Origin: Collybiopsis luxurians FD-317 M1
Taxonomy: Eukaryota; Basidiomycota; Agaricomycetes; Agaricales; Omphalotaceae
Direction: 5' to 3'
NCBI GenBank assembly: GCA_000827265.1
Contig: KN834756.1
Location: 26,431 to 90,430, forward strand
DNA length: 64,000 nt
Shown in pieces: positions 9,693 to 20,806 of this stretch. The notes beneath the pieces were generated by a model, which had not been told where the DNA came from, made no database searches, and worked only from the letters and a program-made list of their open reading frames with translations. Both the position numbers and the translations under genes were made by a program. The stretch's first letter is position 1. Each line of letters begins with the position of its first letter.

Positions 9693-11372
9693 ATGTCCTC
9701 TACGTTTTCCGTAAACCTTTGCGAAAGATGTGGCGAGAAACTAGTCTGGAAACGAAAGGAACCGGGATCCCCGTTAGTCCTCTCTCAACTTCGGAATAAT
9801 TACCTCCTTACTGATATTAATGGATCGGAGGCGACTCAAACTATTCTCTCCACATTACAGGAAATAGCCCCGGACCTCGACCGTTATGAAAGGGAAATTG
9901 AGCGCATCTCATGTATCTTGGCCGAGTTGAAGCACGAGTATACTCAGCTCAAGCGCTTTTCGGACGAATATCGGGCGCTGTTAGCTCCCGTTCGAAGGCT
10001 TCCGGGGGAGCTGCTGGCAGAGGTGCTTGGTTTTCATTGCAGTGCACTGTCAAATAGGATAAATGAAGATTCTCCGTCCCCAGCTATCGAATTCTCCCAG
10101 ACATGCTCTTTCTGGAGAGGTGTAGCGTTGTCTCAGAGCCGATTTTGGTCGAAACTATACGTCGACTTTTCTGTTGCATCAAGAGATTACAAGTGGATAT
10201 TCGAGCTACTAGAGAGATCCGGTAACGCCCCGCTGACGCTGTCTATACATAACAGTGTCAACAAGGCGGAGTATTACTTTCCTCGTCGTGTAGATCAAGA
10301 TGTTTGGGAAGATGCTTTCGTACGGCTCTTACTGCATCATTCTGACCGATGGGCTGAGGTACGTATCAGCGACTCCATGGAATTTCGACTGCTCCAAGGA
10401 AAAAGTTATCCTATGCTAGAGTACCTGGACATACAGGCTTTGGATGGGCGCGGCCCGTATCTAGGAAGGAGCTTCCTGAGGGACTCTTCTAGCATTGCCA
10501 TGCCAAACCTGCACACGTTGATCATGCCAGACTACTTGGGTGTGAACCATAATCAATCCTTCGACGCTCTATCGTCCTTCCGGTCGTTAACCAATCTTGC
10601 AGTTAATGGTATGAACGTTGCTAGCGCGCTTGGTCTATTGGAGAATCCCCCTCGGCGTTTGTCACATATCTCCTTCTTCATCGAGCGCTATATGCCCTTT
10701 GGGGCAAATCATGCAATACGCACTTGTCGCGCAGATATTCCAACCCTCTCGGTGTGTTTCCGTCTTAACGATTCCACATGGAACTGGTCTGATTCGTACA
10801 ATCGCAATGTTTCCACTTTTTTCCATTACCTCAGTGCACCTCGATTGACCTCTCTCGATGTTTCGATTGAACTTTCACCGGACCGGGACTGGAAAACCAC
10901 ATTGGGTCGAGTTGACATGTGGCCTCAGCAGGACTTTCTGAAAATGCTGTCGTATTGCTCTCCGACGCTCGAGTCACTTTCACTTGCCGGGATACCTCTC
11001 TGGATAGAGGACATACCAGAACTTTTAAAAGTTGTTCCTGCATTAACGCGTCTTTCCATCACCCGGTGGCCTATTGCCAATGGCCCCCACTGGCTTGTTT
11101 TTTTCCTCAGCCTCTCGGCTCGGGAGAGCCTTCTTCTACCTCAACTAGTCGAGTTGAATCTCGGAGTCTGGGGTCAGGAGCGATTGCAAGAGGAAACGGT
11201 CGCGAAACTAATGCGTTCGCGTTCGAGAAGCTCTGAGGCTGTCTTGAACGGGCATGTCGTTTGTCTAGAAAAGCTCACCATACGTGTGGGTGAAAAGCTG
11301 GGTGATACTCCTGTGATTTGGAGTACGAGGGAGTTGGATGGGACTGTATTAGAGATTGGTTACGAGGGCTGA
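9693..11372 (+). CDS. F-box-like protein B2, 559 aa
   Basis: An intronless gene starting MSSTFSVNLCERCGEK, the tandem duplicate of B1. It keeps the CxxC pair (residues 10 and 13), the coiled-coil stretch and the F-box-like core VRRLPGELLAEVLGF. It is six residues shorter, with small deletions in the middle and at the C-terminus. The upstream block around 9652-9692 is almost the same as before B1, so expression is probably similar. Changes concentrate in the leucine-rich tail, which suggests divergence in target binding (inference). Confidence 0.85.
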   Translation: MSSTFSVNLCERCGEKLVWKRKEPGSPLVLSQLRNNYLLTDINGSEATQTILSTLQEIAPDLDRYEREIERISCILAELKHEYTQLKRFSDEYRALLAPVRRLPGELLAEVLGFHCSALSNRINEDSPSPAIEFSQTCSFWRGVALSQSRFWSKLYVDFSVASRDYKWIFELLERSGNAPLTLSIHNSVNKAEYYFPRRVDQDVWEDAFVRLLLHHSDRWAEVRISDSMEFRLLQGKSYPMLEYLDIQALDGRGPYLGRSFLRDSSSIAMPNLHTLIMPDYLGVNHNQSFDALSSFRSLTNLAVNGMNVASALGLLENPPRRLSHISFFIERYMPFGANHAIRTCRADIPTLSVCFRLNDSTWNWSDSYNRNVSTFFHYLSAPRLTSLDVSIELSPDRDWKTTLGRVDMWPQQDFLKMLSYCSPTLESLSLAGIPLWIEDIPELLKVVPALTRLSITRWPIANGPHWLVFFLSLSARESLLLPQLVELNLGVWGQERLQEETVAKLMRSRSRSSEAVLNGHVVCLEKLTIRVGEKLGDTPVIWSTRELDGTVLEIGYEG

Positions 11373-11511
11373 CCAGGGGTACAGTAGATTGACCTATATA
11401 AAACTAGTCTGTGATTAACGCGCTTTGAAATGGGATGTGGCAGTGCAAGAACCCGGCGCGCCTTTGTTCTTCTACAACCATCATCTCGACTTTCGTATCC
11501 AAATCAATGTC

Positions 11512-13374
11512 ATGGATTCATCAATCTGCTTAGCAGAATCTTCGTGGGGTTGCTCTGCTTCGGTAAAGGTATATATGTTAAGTAAATGTTTCAGATTTGC
11601 CACCGATTCGTCAAGCTTTTCGCAAGCAGAAACGAGCTTCGACACCTCCTATGAAGCACTCGAAGCGGATTCCTTCATCGTTTCACCCCTTCCTTCGTCA
11701 GTGAATGATCTTCTCAAGACTAATGATCCTCCAATACACGCCAAATTCTTTGAAACGCACCTCCTCGAAGCCGAAATTGTTTTATCTACCCTTGACCAGC
11801 GCCTTGACAAAATGAAAGTTCAAATGGCTCAATTCACTGCCAGACGGGAAGAAATCGTTTCCGTGATTCAATCCTATCGAGATGTCCTTCACCCAATTCG
11901 GCGAACCCCACCTGAAGTCTTGTTGGAAATTTTCTCCTACTGCATTGATTTCATCGATGTAGAACATCCTTCAACATGCAGACATATTAACTCTCTCGAT
12001 ACGAAAAAAGGCCCGTGGTGCCTAGGTCAGGTCTGTCGATATTGGAGGTCAGTAGTGTTGGAATGTCCAAGGCTATGGTCTTCGCTTTCGATCGATGTGG
12101 ACAAACTTTTATTGCGCGCTGGACTGAGGCTGAGCAAAATAGAAGCGCAGAGAATAGATTCAGACGCTATCCTCCTTCTATCTCATTATCTTCGTCGTTC
12201 AAAAGATTGCCCGTTGAAGATTGCCATCTATTGTTCACGCGGAATGCATCCCCTTCTTTCGGAGATATGCGCTCACTCTGTTCGATGGGCTCATATCCAT
12301 CTGTCACTTCCTGCAGACGGATTTCAGATATTAGCCTCTGTGAAAGGATGCCTGTCGAAACTAAAGTATGTGCACCTTCAGAGTTCGACCTCGTCCTCAG
12401 ATCCTGTCTGGGACCATTTACCCCCAATCGATGCGTTCGAGTACGCGCCGAACATGACATCGTTTCGAGCGCACGACATTCCCAACCTCGCGAGCACAGT
12501 GCTCGTGCCTTGGAACCAGCTCACGTATTGCGCAAATGGGGCTCCTGTAACCAGTGTCAACGTCTTACGAGAGGCAGGTAATCGTACAAACATCGACATT
12601 CTGACCAAGGCGAATAAACTACGAATCGGAGTCCTAGTCTGCGGGAGTCTCACTCCTTCTGTTTCTATCCCTTCGTTCAGACACGAGCACCTCGTGTTCT
12701 TCACAATGGAGCTGTTACGCCGGAGCAGTCCCGAGCTCATAACCCAACTCCTCGACGCCCTAACATTACCCGCCCTTCGAACACTACGTCTTTCCGTCTC
12801 TAGCAAGCAAAACCCCAAACCCAACGTCCTTCCCATCATCCGTCTCCTACAGCGCTCTAAATGCTCATTGACCAAGCTCCGCCTCAAAGGTTTCGAAATG
12901 AGCGTGGACGACCAAGGGCCATATACCAAATCACCCTTCAAAAAACTTCTCGAGACGGTGAACGAGACGCTCGTGAGCCTATGTCTGGACAATTTCCCGA
13001 CGAGTGTGTTGTCTGCCCTGACCGTGGCGGAGGGTCAGGCTCCGCTGTTTCCTCGACTTGCCGAGTTGCGGATGACCTCCCGGTGTACGCCAGAGCTGGA
13101 TCAGATGCAGGTTATCGGTATGATGGAGTCGAGATACAAACATTCCGCGTTCACAACCGCCCTGTTGACCACTTCGGTCTTTCCACTGACGAACGAGAAG
13201 GCGAAGAAGAAGATGGAGGAACTGGCGAAAAGGGGGCGACGGTTGGAAGAGATGGCAAAGGCCCCGCGACTTGGCACCTCGGTCTTTCCGCTGACGAACG
13301 AGGAGGCGAAGGAGAAGATGGAGGAACTGACGAAAAAGATGCGACGGGAGGAAGAGACGGCAAAGGAGGTGTGA
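11512..13374 (+). CDS. F-box-like protein C with repeated charged tail, about 620 aa
   Basis: The start chosen is the first in-frame ATG (MDSSICLAESSWG); the open frame extends a little further upstream without ATG. A coiled-coil-like stretch precedes the F-box-like core IRRTPPEVLLEIFSYC and WCLGQVCRYWRSVVL. The order of parts matches gene A, so A and C are probably one subfamily. The tail holds two copies of a ~35-residue charged unit (TSVFPLTNE.AK.KMEEL), encoded by a ~105-bp direct repeat at about 13171-13370. The unit is rich in Lys, Glu and Arg and may form a coiled coil. A 32-nt GTAAAG..TTTCAG stretch near 11563 looks like an intron but is too short to accept. Confidence 0.8.
   Translation: MDSSICLAESSWGCSASVKVYMLSKCFRFATDSSSFSQAETSFDTSYEALEADSFIVSPLPSSVNDLLKTNDPPIHAKFFETHLLEAEIVLSTLDQRLDKMKVQMAQFTARREEIVSVIQSYRDVLHPIRRTPPEVLLEIFSYCIDFIDVEHPSTCRHINSLDTKKGPWCLGQVCRYWRSVVLECPRLWSSLSIDVDKLLLRAGLRLSKIEAQRIDSDAILLLSHYLRRSKDCPLKIAIYCSRGMHPLLSEICAHSVRWAHIHLSLPADGFQILASVKGCLSKLKYVHLQSSTSSSDPVWDHLPPIDAFEYAPNMTSFRAHDIPNLASTVLVPWNQLTYCANGAPVTSVNVLREAGNRTNIDILTKANKLRIGVLVCGSLTPSVSIPSFRHEHLVFFTMELLRRSSPELITQLLDALTLPALRTLRLSVSSKQNPKPNVLPIIRLLQRSKCSLTKLRLKGFEMSVDDQGPYTKSPFKKLLETVNETLVSLCLDNFPTSVLSALTVAEGQAPLFPRLAELRMTSRCTPELDQMQVIGMMESRYKHSAFTTALLTTSVFPLTNEKAKKKMEELAKRGRRLEEMAKAPRLGTSVFPLTNEEAKEKMEELTKKMRREEETAKEV
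13171..13370 (+). repeat. Two 105-bp direct repeats in F-box gene C
   Basis: The phrase TCGGTCTTTCC.CTGACGAACG occurs at about 13174 and 13279 and opens two similar units. Both stay in frame and encode the charged tail. Confidence 0.8.
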
Positions 13375-13981
13375 CTCGGACAGAATAAGTCGTCCTAGTC
13401 TGGCTAGGCTCTGAGAATCTATTGCAGCTGGACATCGTTGTATTATATATAATTGTAATTATGTTAACTGCTTCAAAGCCCAATGTATTACTTGGTATGC
13501 AACAAAAAAGACATACACGCGATAAGTCTTAGTCTGAACTAAGGAAAGGAAAAGTCATCATTTATGAAGAAGGAGAGAGGAATAGAGAGGATGTAAATAG
13601 TCCTATGTCGTTGCAAAAAAAAAAAACAATAACAACACGCAACATGCAACCCAAGAATGGCAAGTAGGTGTAAAGTGAGCATGGACAACACAAAGTAACA
13701 ACATTTGCAAGCAAAAGGGTTACAAAAACTCAAACAAAGCAGTTGCGACACGCTGAAAAAACCACTAGAACACCAATAGAGGACACAAAATATCACGTTA
13801 CCACAAGTAATTATAATAGATAGTTGGAAGGAAAAAAGCTCGAGTCAGGAAAAAGAGCGATTGGAAAGAGTGGGTAGCGCAGGAACAGCGAGAAGGAAAG
13901 GGAAGGATAGACGATGTACAGCGGGTCAATAGATGAATGGATAAATACTGGAGCGAGAGACGAAAGGTATATTCATCCCAT
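13375..13981. other. Convergent 3' intergenic region
   Basis: This lies between the ends of F-box gene C (+) and the Ser/Thr-rich membrane protein gene (-). It is A-rich, with a run of 12 or more A near 13615. It probably holds both 3' UTRs. No gene seen. Confidence 0.6.
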
Positions 13982-15850
13982 TTACTCGTTAGCAACCTGT
14001 AAGAATGAACGTCAGAATCATAATCAGTAACCTAGGTAAAAAATCATACCTTAAGCACTTTCGGTCTATGTTCCTCCTCTTCCTCGCCCTCGGTTCCATA
14101 CCCTCCATACGGATCTTCTGCAGCGTCTCCACCTTCATCACTCTCCATCTTCGATGTGAATGGATTAGGCAATGAAGATTGTTGTTCATGTCCACCATAC
14201 GCAGCATCATGGACCGCATTACTAAAGCTGGCACCTCCAGCCGTAAATCCTCCGGCTCCTGCGCCTTGTCCCTGGTTACCCGAACCACTGCTTGTGCTCC
14301 TATTGAGCAAATCCGGTTGAGAGTTACCAGGGGCGCCCGCAGGAGGGTAATGCGGCTCCTCCGGAACACTAGGCGCACCAGGACCGGACAAGGCTCCAGA
14401 GTTTTGACTCTTCATCCTATTCACAGCATTCATACTGGACCTTCTACCGATTCCCGCCATTCCCGCTGCTCCGCCTGCCACAACGCCCTCGTCGAACCCT
14501 CCGTTTCCAAAGCCTTGTTGTCCACGGTTCATGTTGGGATACCCGCCGGGTCCTACACCCGCTCCGTTTTCGTATGCGCCTGGATGGAGGAAGGCAGGGT
14601 AGGGGGAGTCGCCTACAGCCGTATTGCTGGATGGTGCACCCGACCGAGCGTCGTGGGCAGCGGCAGCACCTGCAGCAAAAGCACCAGCACCTGCACTACC
14701 ATGTTCGAAGATACCTCCAGGACCGACACCAGACGAGTTACCAAAGTCATGCATGGGGTAACTCTCGTGAGACATGGGCGGCTGAGCGTACGTTCCATGC
14801 GACGCGGTGTCGGAATAAATTCCGCCTCCACCAGATGAGCTCCAGTCTCCTTGGGCGTTATATCCACCGGCATGTCCAAAGCCTCCAGGTCCTCCGTAGG
14901 CCGTAGCGCCGTACGGTTTTGGTTCGTCGTCGTCGTCTAGGAAGGGGGGAACTTCTGCGCCCGCGGCTTCCCTCGCAGCCTCGTCCATCTCGCGGTCGAA
15001 ACGTCTTTGACGACGGCGGCGGATGGTGCGAGTGATGATGACGATGAGGATGATGGCGACGACTACACCGACGGCGGCAAAGGTACCGGCGACTGCGCCT
15101 TTGTTTTGGAAGAATCTACAGGGAACGTGGTCAGCACGTTGAGGTATACGAAACTTTCATTGCCACCGGAATCTGAGATTAAGACGCGTTGAAGGTATTG
15201 GCAAATAATTATGTCCGAGCTCATGGCCCTAACGCATCACGCACTAACGCCGTTTTGGACAGTTTTGATGGCGATCGAAGAGAGAAAAAAAAAGAGAAAA
15301 CAAGGGACATAGTTGAGAAAACAAGATGCCAAGACAGATACTCACGAAGTATTATCCTTGTTATTCTTTGATGCCACAGACGTAGAAGACGAGGTAGGGA
15401 TAGTAGATGGGGTGATAGTATTAATAACCACAACGGTTGAAACTTGACCACCAGAGTCTGTAGTGACTGATGCGGAAGTGGTCAGTATTGAAGATAATGA
15501 GGTTTGACTGCTACTTGTCGATGATGAGCTAGAACTGGTAGACGAAGTTGATGAAGTAGACGAAGTCGATGATGTAGACGTTGACGTAGTGCTTGTATTT
15601 GGAGTCGTTGTGCTCGACGTACTCGAACTACTCGTCGTGCTACTGCTAGTAGTCGAGGTCGTACTAGTCGAGCTGGGGGCGGAAGTTGTCGAAATTGACG
15701 TGTCCGTCGCAGTGCCGCTCGATGTCGATGCTGGGCTAAGAAGGATTTAGAATAGAATTCAGAGACTGGGATTGTGCACATACGTCGTAGTGGCTAAAAG
15801 TCGAGCTAATAAGCATTGTACAAGGTAGAATGACAGCAATACGCACCCAT
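13982..15850 (-). CDS. Ser/Thr-rich single-pass membrane protein, 494 aa
   Basis: Exons on my model: 15850-15847, 15793-15784, 15735-15346, 15115-14050 and 13996-13982; the frame closes exactly and ends VLKVANE. The first two coding exons are only 4 and 10 nt. The N-terminal ~130 residues are mostly Ser and Thr (starting MATTPASTSSGT), a likely O-glycosylated wall-facing stalk. One membrane segment at about 141-162 (GAVAGTFAAVGVVVAIILIV) is followed by a basic stop-transfer (RTIRRRRQRR). The ~320-residue inner tail is Gly-, Pro- and acid-rich and disordered. The plan resembles fungal Mid2/WSC-type surface sensors, but no WSC domain is present and no cleavable signal is seen. Function is inferred from layout only. 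Confidence 0.8.
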
Positions 15851-17533
15851 TTTGATCAAATGTTGCTCGCTATCCTGCCAACTGGAACTGAGCTCAGTCT
15901 ATAAAAATTGGAATACGTCCGTCCGACCAAGTTGCACGAAGAACGTCGATTCTTCGTCGCTGAGTATATGACAATGTGTAAGGACCGTGAATTAGCTAGG
16001 CAGTGCTTGTTGCTAGCGTTGGGGTCGCCGTCGTCGTCGCTGAAGAGAGCCAAGGGCTGAGAAAATGCTCAAGATCATCTTCGCAGGACCGGATTTGGAA
16101 ATCAAACTTACGTCAGCGAGCGCAGCTCTCCGGCCTCCCTCGAATTCTTTTTTGGAAATTACCTTGTGTTTCAAGGCTTCCGCTGGCCTTATGATATTTA
16201 TTTGGGGTGCAAAGAAGAAGGAGGAACCAACTTTGAACTCGTGATGACAAAAATGCCCATCTGTCCCCATCTGTCGCAAGGTGCTAGCCTCCATAGGGCA
16301 TCACATCAGTGACATACACGTGGAGACCAGCTGTGCGTACTATTAGTATCTTTACAGACGGTCAGGCCATGGTGCAAACATGTATATCGACCAGGAGAAG
16401 GCGACGCATGAATTAGAACTTCCAAAGTAGGTGGTCTTCGAGCGTGCAACTGTGCCGTGCGCGGCCGACAGAGGTACATTGGGTATCAACTCGTGTATGA
16501 AGGTGCGAATCCAATCCGGTTCCATTTAAAGAGCTGTTTGATGCCTCTTCTACCATCCATTCATCATGAAGAGCAAATGGAGAGCTTTCCCGAATCTCCG
16601 TCGGAATCTATAGACCACAGCCACTGTTTTTCTATCTAAGTTGATCCTCTTAATCTTCCTCGGTGCTACAGACCTCAGGCAAATTTCGACTACTCGCTAC
16701 CTTGGCGGCTGAGCGATGAAAACATTGATATATTGGCTGTACGAGTAGTCTGTACGATGGAACTGAGTTCGGCAAGTTCATTAGGCTTATGCCGCTGTCC
16801 GGCTTCATACTTGCGGCATAAGCCTACTCACGGCGCTTGGTCGACTGTCATTCATAATTCTCTCTAGGCGAGACGGTCGCAAGGGGTATGGGGTTATGAT
16901 AGGCTAAATGGTATGAAAGGATCTACATCAAGAGTGCGAACTTCGAAAGTTTTCGAAAATTACAGCCTGAGAGGCAGTACCATGATGCACTCTGGTAAGC
17001 CTAGGCGCGTGGCATTTACAAATGGAGAGGTCTCAAACCTGTAGCAGCTACTGCCTCAGATATACGTGGCCGGTCCTTACAGGATATCTCTTGGAAATCC
17101 ATTGGTAAGCTCGAAGGCTGCAGAGGGCGCTGTGCGTAGATGGGCCAAACACGAATATGTCCTCCTGCCGCAGATTCCGTTCTAAATTATCTAAAGTGTA
17201 GTGTACATAATGTTAATAAGTTTATTAACTTGACCTTGTCTTTCATTAATAGCGATTTTCCTGCGCTCCAATCATCTCCCTCTGATGATCCCTCCGCACC
17301 AGGCGCGAGAGATCAAAGTTCCACTGTTTATACAAAGTGAACTGCACACAGCGAGCTGGCGTTCGTATCCCTTGACCGTGTTTTCAGAATGCTCCAAAAA
17401 CGACAAAAAAATTCCGAGTCTGTTGTCAGATGCATTCCACCGCCTGCATTATACATCTCTACGCAACGACATGGATGGAACAGAAATCCAACGCCGTCAA
17501 CAAAGATCTTCGTCACCGGGAGTAACTAAGCAC
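15851..17533. other. Intergenic, no supported gene
   Basis: This lies upstream of the Ser/Thr-rich protein and downstream of a DUF6533 gene. It holds a perfect 14-bp inverted repeat, listed separately. Short open frames show no domain. Confidence 0.5.
16782..16826. repeat. Perfect 14-bp hairpin
   Basis: TAGGCTTATGCCGC at 16782-16795 is followed, after 17 bases, by its exact reverse complement at 16813-16826. It could be a small transposon end pair or a structured element; no flanking target duplication is obvious. Confidence 0.7.
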
Positions 17534-19269
17534 TCACTGAACCATCGAAGTTGAGGGGTTTGTGTAAATGATCTCTTCCAAACTTTCGGCGTCGTCATAT
17601 CTGCTGTCTGGCCTTGCAACTTCGCGGATATGGATAATCAATTTGCAGCATAAGATTGAATGCAAGACACGGAATGGACTGAGATATGAATGTGAGTTCA
17701 GGCTCTTGATGGATGAGCGACTACACGGTACGCACGTTTCCAGTATCTGAAGTTCAGGCTATCAGACAAGGTATACAGAATCTTAATATCAGACTAGCAC
17801 CGAGCGACATTTTTAAGAGGTCACTGACTGGGGCATAAGCAAGCACAAGCAAAGTTCCCAGCGATATGGCTGTACGTTCAAAATCAGTTCGACTTCGCGT
17901 GGGGCTACATATAGTCGGCAAAAACTCACGCAATATGGCTAGGTAATAAAGCACCCCTGTTTGAAAGAAGCATTGAACGTGTGACTGAGCGACGAAGAAT
18001 GATCACACTTACCATCTCGGTAAAAAGCTACGGTCACTTTTTCAAGGGCTTCTGAGGTAAATCCATAATTGTAAACTATCAAGCGATATCGTGGTCAAAC
18101 ACGAGGCGAACAGTTGGAAGCAGAAGTAGAATGGCTTAGCGGACATACAATTCCAAAATCCCTGCCACGAAGTCAACACTACGACCACTGGCTTCTCATG
18201 AGCATACAGAACCTAAATATATGAAAAGTTCTTCGCACCAGTTTCGCCAACCACGAAAAAAATGTAGTTAATGATCCCCGATTTACTCTCCCTGGTCAAG
18301 ATGCATCCAAACCTAGGCACAACCACTTCTACATATGAATCCGTCCATTTGAAGGCGGTTAGAACATTGACAATTACAACTGGCTTGATCGTGAAAGCAA
18401 GCAGTAAGTGCAGGTCCTATAGAGCTTCCGACAGGAACAGAATATATGACTCACAATCCAGGAGATAGCAAGTATTACGAGAACCTTTCGAGAATTTTGG
18501 TACATGCTGTATGTTCGAAGGAGTAAGATAACTTCGGGTTAAAAATTTAGTGAATTTATCTGCAGAATGACATAGATGACTCAACGGTCGGACAGTCCAA
18601 TGCCAGCTCCCGCGAAGACTGGAAACAGAATATTTGTATCCCAAATATTTCGAGGCCAAAGTAAAACCTTACTGGTATTAAAACTCATAAGGTGATAACA
18701 TGTCTATCGTTTGTCGCGGATCAGTAAACAGAAAGGTACCTTGGGCTCCCCAACTTACTGCATCGGACATATTTGGGGCCAGTTGTTCTAAGAACAATTC
18801 ATCGTCAGCCTTCAAGTGAATGTATGCAGGTTAGAAGCTCTGCGGCCTTTACCTACGATAGCCGAAATCGTGTCAATGAATGGAGAGTAACGAGAATACA
18901 GGTAGAGAACCTTGACAAGTCCCCATCTCGAGTTCCATATGTATTCGACCTGGCGAAATCTAACTTATGTACCCAAAGAGTTGAAACATGAACTCACCTC
19001 CTGGGCAAATGTAAGAACATAGTTGTACGTCTAAGGGCCAACTTATTATGAGTAGCTCTTGCTCTACTAGATGAACATTCCCGAACCAATAGAGAAAGCA
19101 TTGAGACTGATGAAGTCGTGGTCAAAAACTGCTACAAAGCCCAAATTAAGCCCAGATGCACCTTTCATGTACTATAAAATGTTGAATTGAGCATCGATTT
19201 GAAAATTATTTTGAGCGGTGGACTTACTGTGTTAATTTGAACATCAATTAGAGTAGTTATATTAATCAT
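17534..19269 (-). CDS. DUF6533-family membrane protein (copy 1)
   Basis: A multi-exon gene for a hydrophobic protein of the fungal DUF6533 family. Mapped 5' exons: 19269-19228, 19171-19162, 19106-19087, 19030-18998 and 18949-18853, giving 42, 10, 20, 33 and 97 nt. They join as LIDVQINT, YMKVSMLSLL, TYNYVLTFAQE and VEYIWNSRWGLVKVLYLYSR, the family signature. Further exons encode RTYSMYQNSRKVLVIL near 18500, FYRDGVLYYLAIL near 18000 and a conserved C-terminus FRVLHSILCCKLIIHIREVA ending at 17534. The middle exons are not fully resolved, so decay cannot be excluded. Copy 2 at 26514-28239 is inverted and has the same exon lengths. The family's function is unknown; it is predicted to be a multi-span membrane protein. 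Confidence 0.7.
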
Positions 19270-19435
19270 TTTCTCCAGCAAAATTGGGATATATGAAGGA
19301 AAGGATGGTTCAAAAGAAGGGCCTCTGAAAGGGGTCAAGGAAATGAAACCGGGAAAGTAACAAGCCAGAGCTCACGGTTTTAAAGCAATTGGTCATACTT
19401 TGAGCATTGACAGCTCTGGTCAAAATGTGGCCATC

Positions 19436-19504
19436 AAAGCTCTGAACAAGTGAACGGGATCCAGTGTTGATCAAGATGGTTGCCATCAGACACCCGGTGG
19501 GTTC
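19436..19504 (+). repeat. Direct repeat, copy 1 (with 20119-20197)
   Basis: AAGCTCTGAACAAGTGAACG leads into GATCCAGTGTTGATCAAGAT and GGTTGCCATCAGACACCCGG. The copy at 20119-20197 matches with a few changes and a ~15-bp insertion. Confidence 0.65.
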
Positions 19505-20118
19505 ACAATGAGCCGAAGATGTGCATATAATGTCACTGGTGCCTGCTCAAGAAACTTGAATCATGTCCCGGGCTCTTTTATATGGTCAGTCATGTAAGCC
19601 TGCTTGCATTGACTGTTCAAGTTAAATGGGGTGAGAGTTTGACTCCCGGTTACAGGAGCCTGAGCCCTGAGCCCTGAATGGGCTCTGAAAACTGCCCAGC
19701 GGCTGGATGCAGTACCACCTTGCCAAGGGGGTGATTCCTTGTGACTGTAATGCCATCTAGTGGCTGAGGTAAACCTAGCATTGAGGATTGCAACTGATGA
19801 CCTGAACAGTCATGTCCTTTTAAGTTTTTTTTTTGTAATGGCTTTAGTCAGTCACAATAGTGGCTAGCCTGCTTATGGCAGAAGACTCGAGAGCAAAGTA
19901 TGTGTGAGATTTATCTGCAAATCTACCACAGAAAATAAAAATGTCAAAGATAGACAATACTTAACCCATATAGAAGTTGGATTCATACTAACGACTTGAG
20001 CATTCTGAGTCAGTGAACTATAGAGAAAACAATTTAAAGGGCCCTTAGACATCAATGTCAGAACATAGGTAATTTTTTTTTGTTGCTTTAGATATAAAAT
20101 TTTGCACATTCGCTGATT

Positions 20119-20197
20119 AAGCTTTGAAGAAGTGAACAGGGATCCGGTGTTCATCAAGATGGTTGCTTGACAAAGGATATGGATCAGATACCCGGAG
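20119..20197 (+). repeat. Direct repeat, copy 2
   Basis: AAGCTTTGAAGAAGTGAACA leads into GGATCCGGTGTTCATCAAGA and later CAGATACCCGG. It is the partner of 19436-19504. The two could flank an old insertion. Confidence 0.65.
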
Positions 20198-20806
20198 AGC
20201 TAGGGACAATATTTTGATCAAGTATATAAAAGAACTTGATATACCAAGGTCCAAGCCTATAATTATTTACAATCTTTTCATAGAGCTGATGGCAGATAAG
20301 ATTATCTCATTTACTACCTTAACCGGCCTTATTGCACCTGTTCATTTGGGCTTTATCTGATGGATTATCATCGGTATGTACCGTTGATGGGGTACTAGAT
20401 TTTGATGTGATACCTATGCAATGGATCAGATTTTCCTGATTCTCCTAGCTCGGTACGTCGTCTTGTTTGCTTTCAGTATTGCTTGAAAAACATGTAGAGC
20501 GGAAATATAGAATTTGGGGTAGTTATCCAAAATCATGATAAGTCATGACTGAGGGATAAGTCCACAAGCGGCGGGTTCTTAAAGAAAGCACTTCAACTCT
20601 CGAGCACATATCACGACTATTCACTAGATTACTTGCATTACAAATAACTTCAATAAGGAACAAGTAACAATGAGTAATTTACTCAAGCCGGCTTGCTGTT
20701 GTTGCCTATTTTGATACTAACTTAGAGCTTGGAGAAGCCCCCGTACACCTAAGTTTTTCATATCCAAGCATTAAATCAAATTTTAGATTTAGTGATAATA
20801 CTCTAC

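Larger units (their letters stand above)
9477..11372 (+). repeat. Tandem duplication unit, copy 2
   Basis: This is the second copy of the unit at 7511-9476. It begins with a broken tail of F-box gene A, then the shared spacer, then gene B2. The ATG-to-ATG distance between copies is 1,914 bp. Confidence 0.75.
19270..20806. other. Intergenic with a dispersed direct repeat
   Basis: No coding unit could be supported. The stretch carries two copies of a ~45-bp sequence about 680 bp apart (listed separately) and an AT-rich middle part. It may be remains of an unrecognised mobile element. Confidence 0.5.

Noticed and set aside
11563..11594. A GTAAAG..TTTCAG segment as an intron in F-box gene C
   Set aside because: At 32 nt it is well below the other introns here, and the frame is open without splicing.
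12378..12992. A 204-residue open frame opposite F-box gene C
   Set aside because: It lies inside the coding exon of the F-box gene, has no domain and reads as a shadow frame.
14179..14838. A 219-residue open frame opposite the Ser/Thr-rich membrane protein
   Set aside because: It is antisense to a Gly-rich coding exon and has no independent support.
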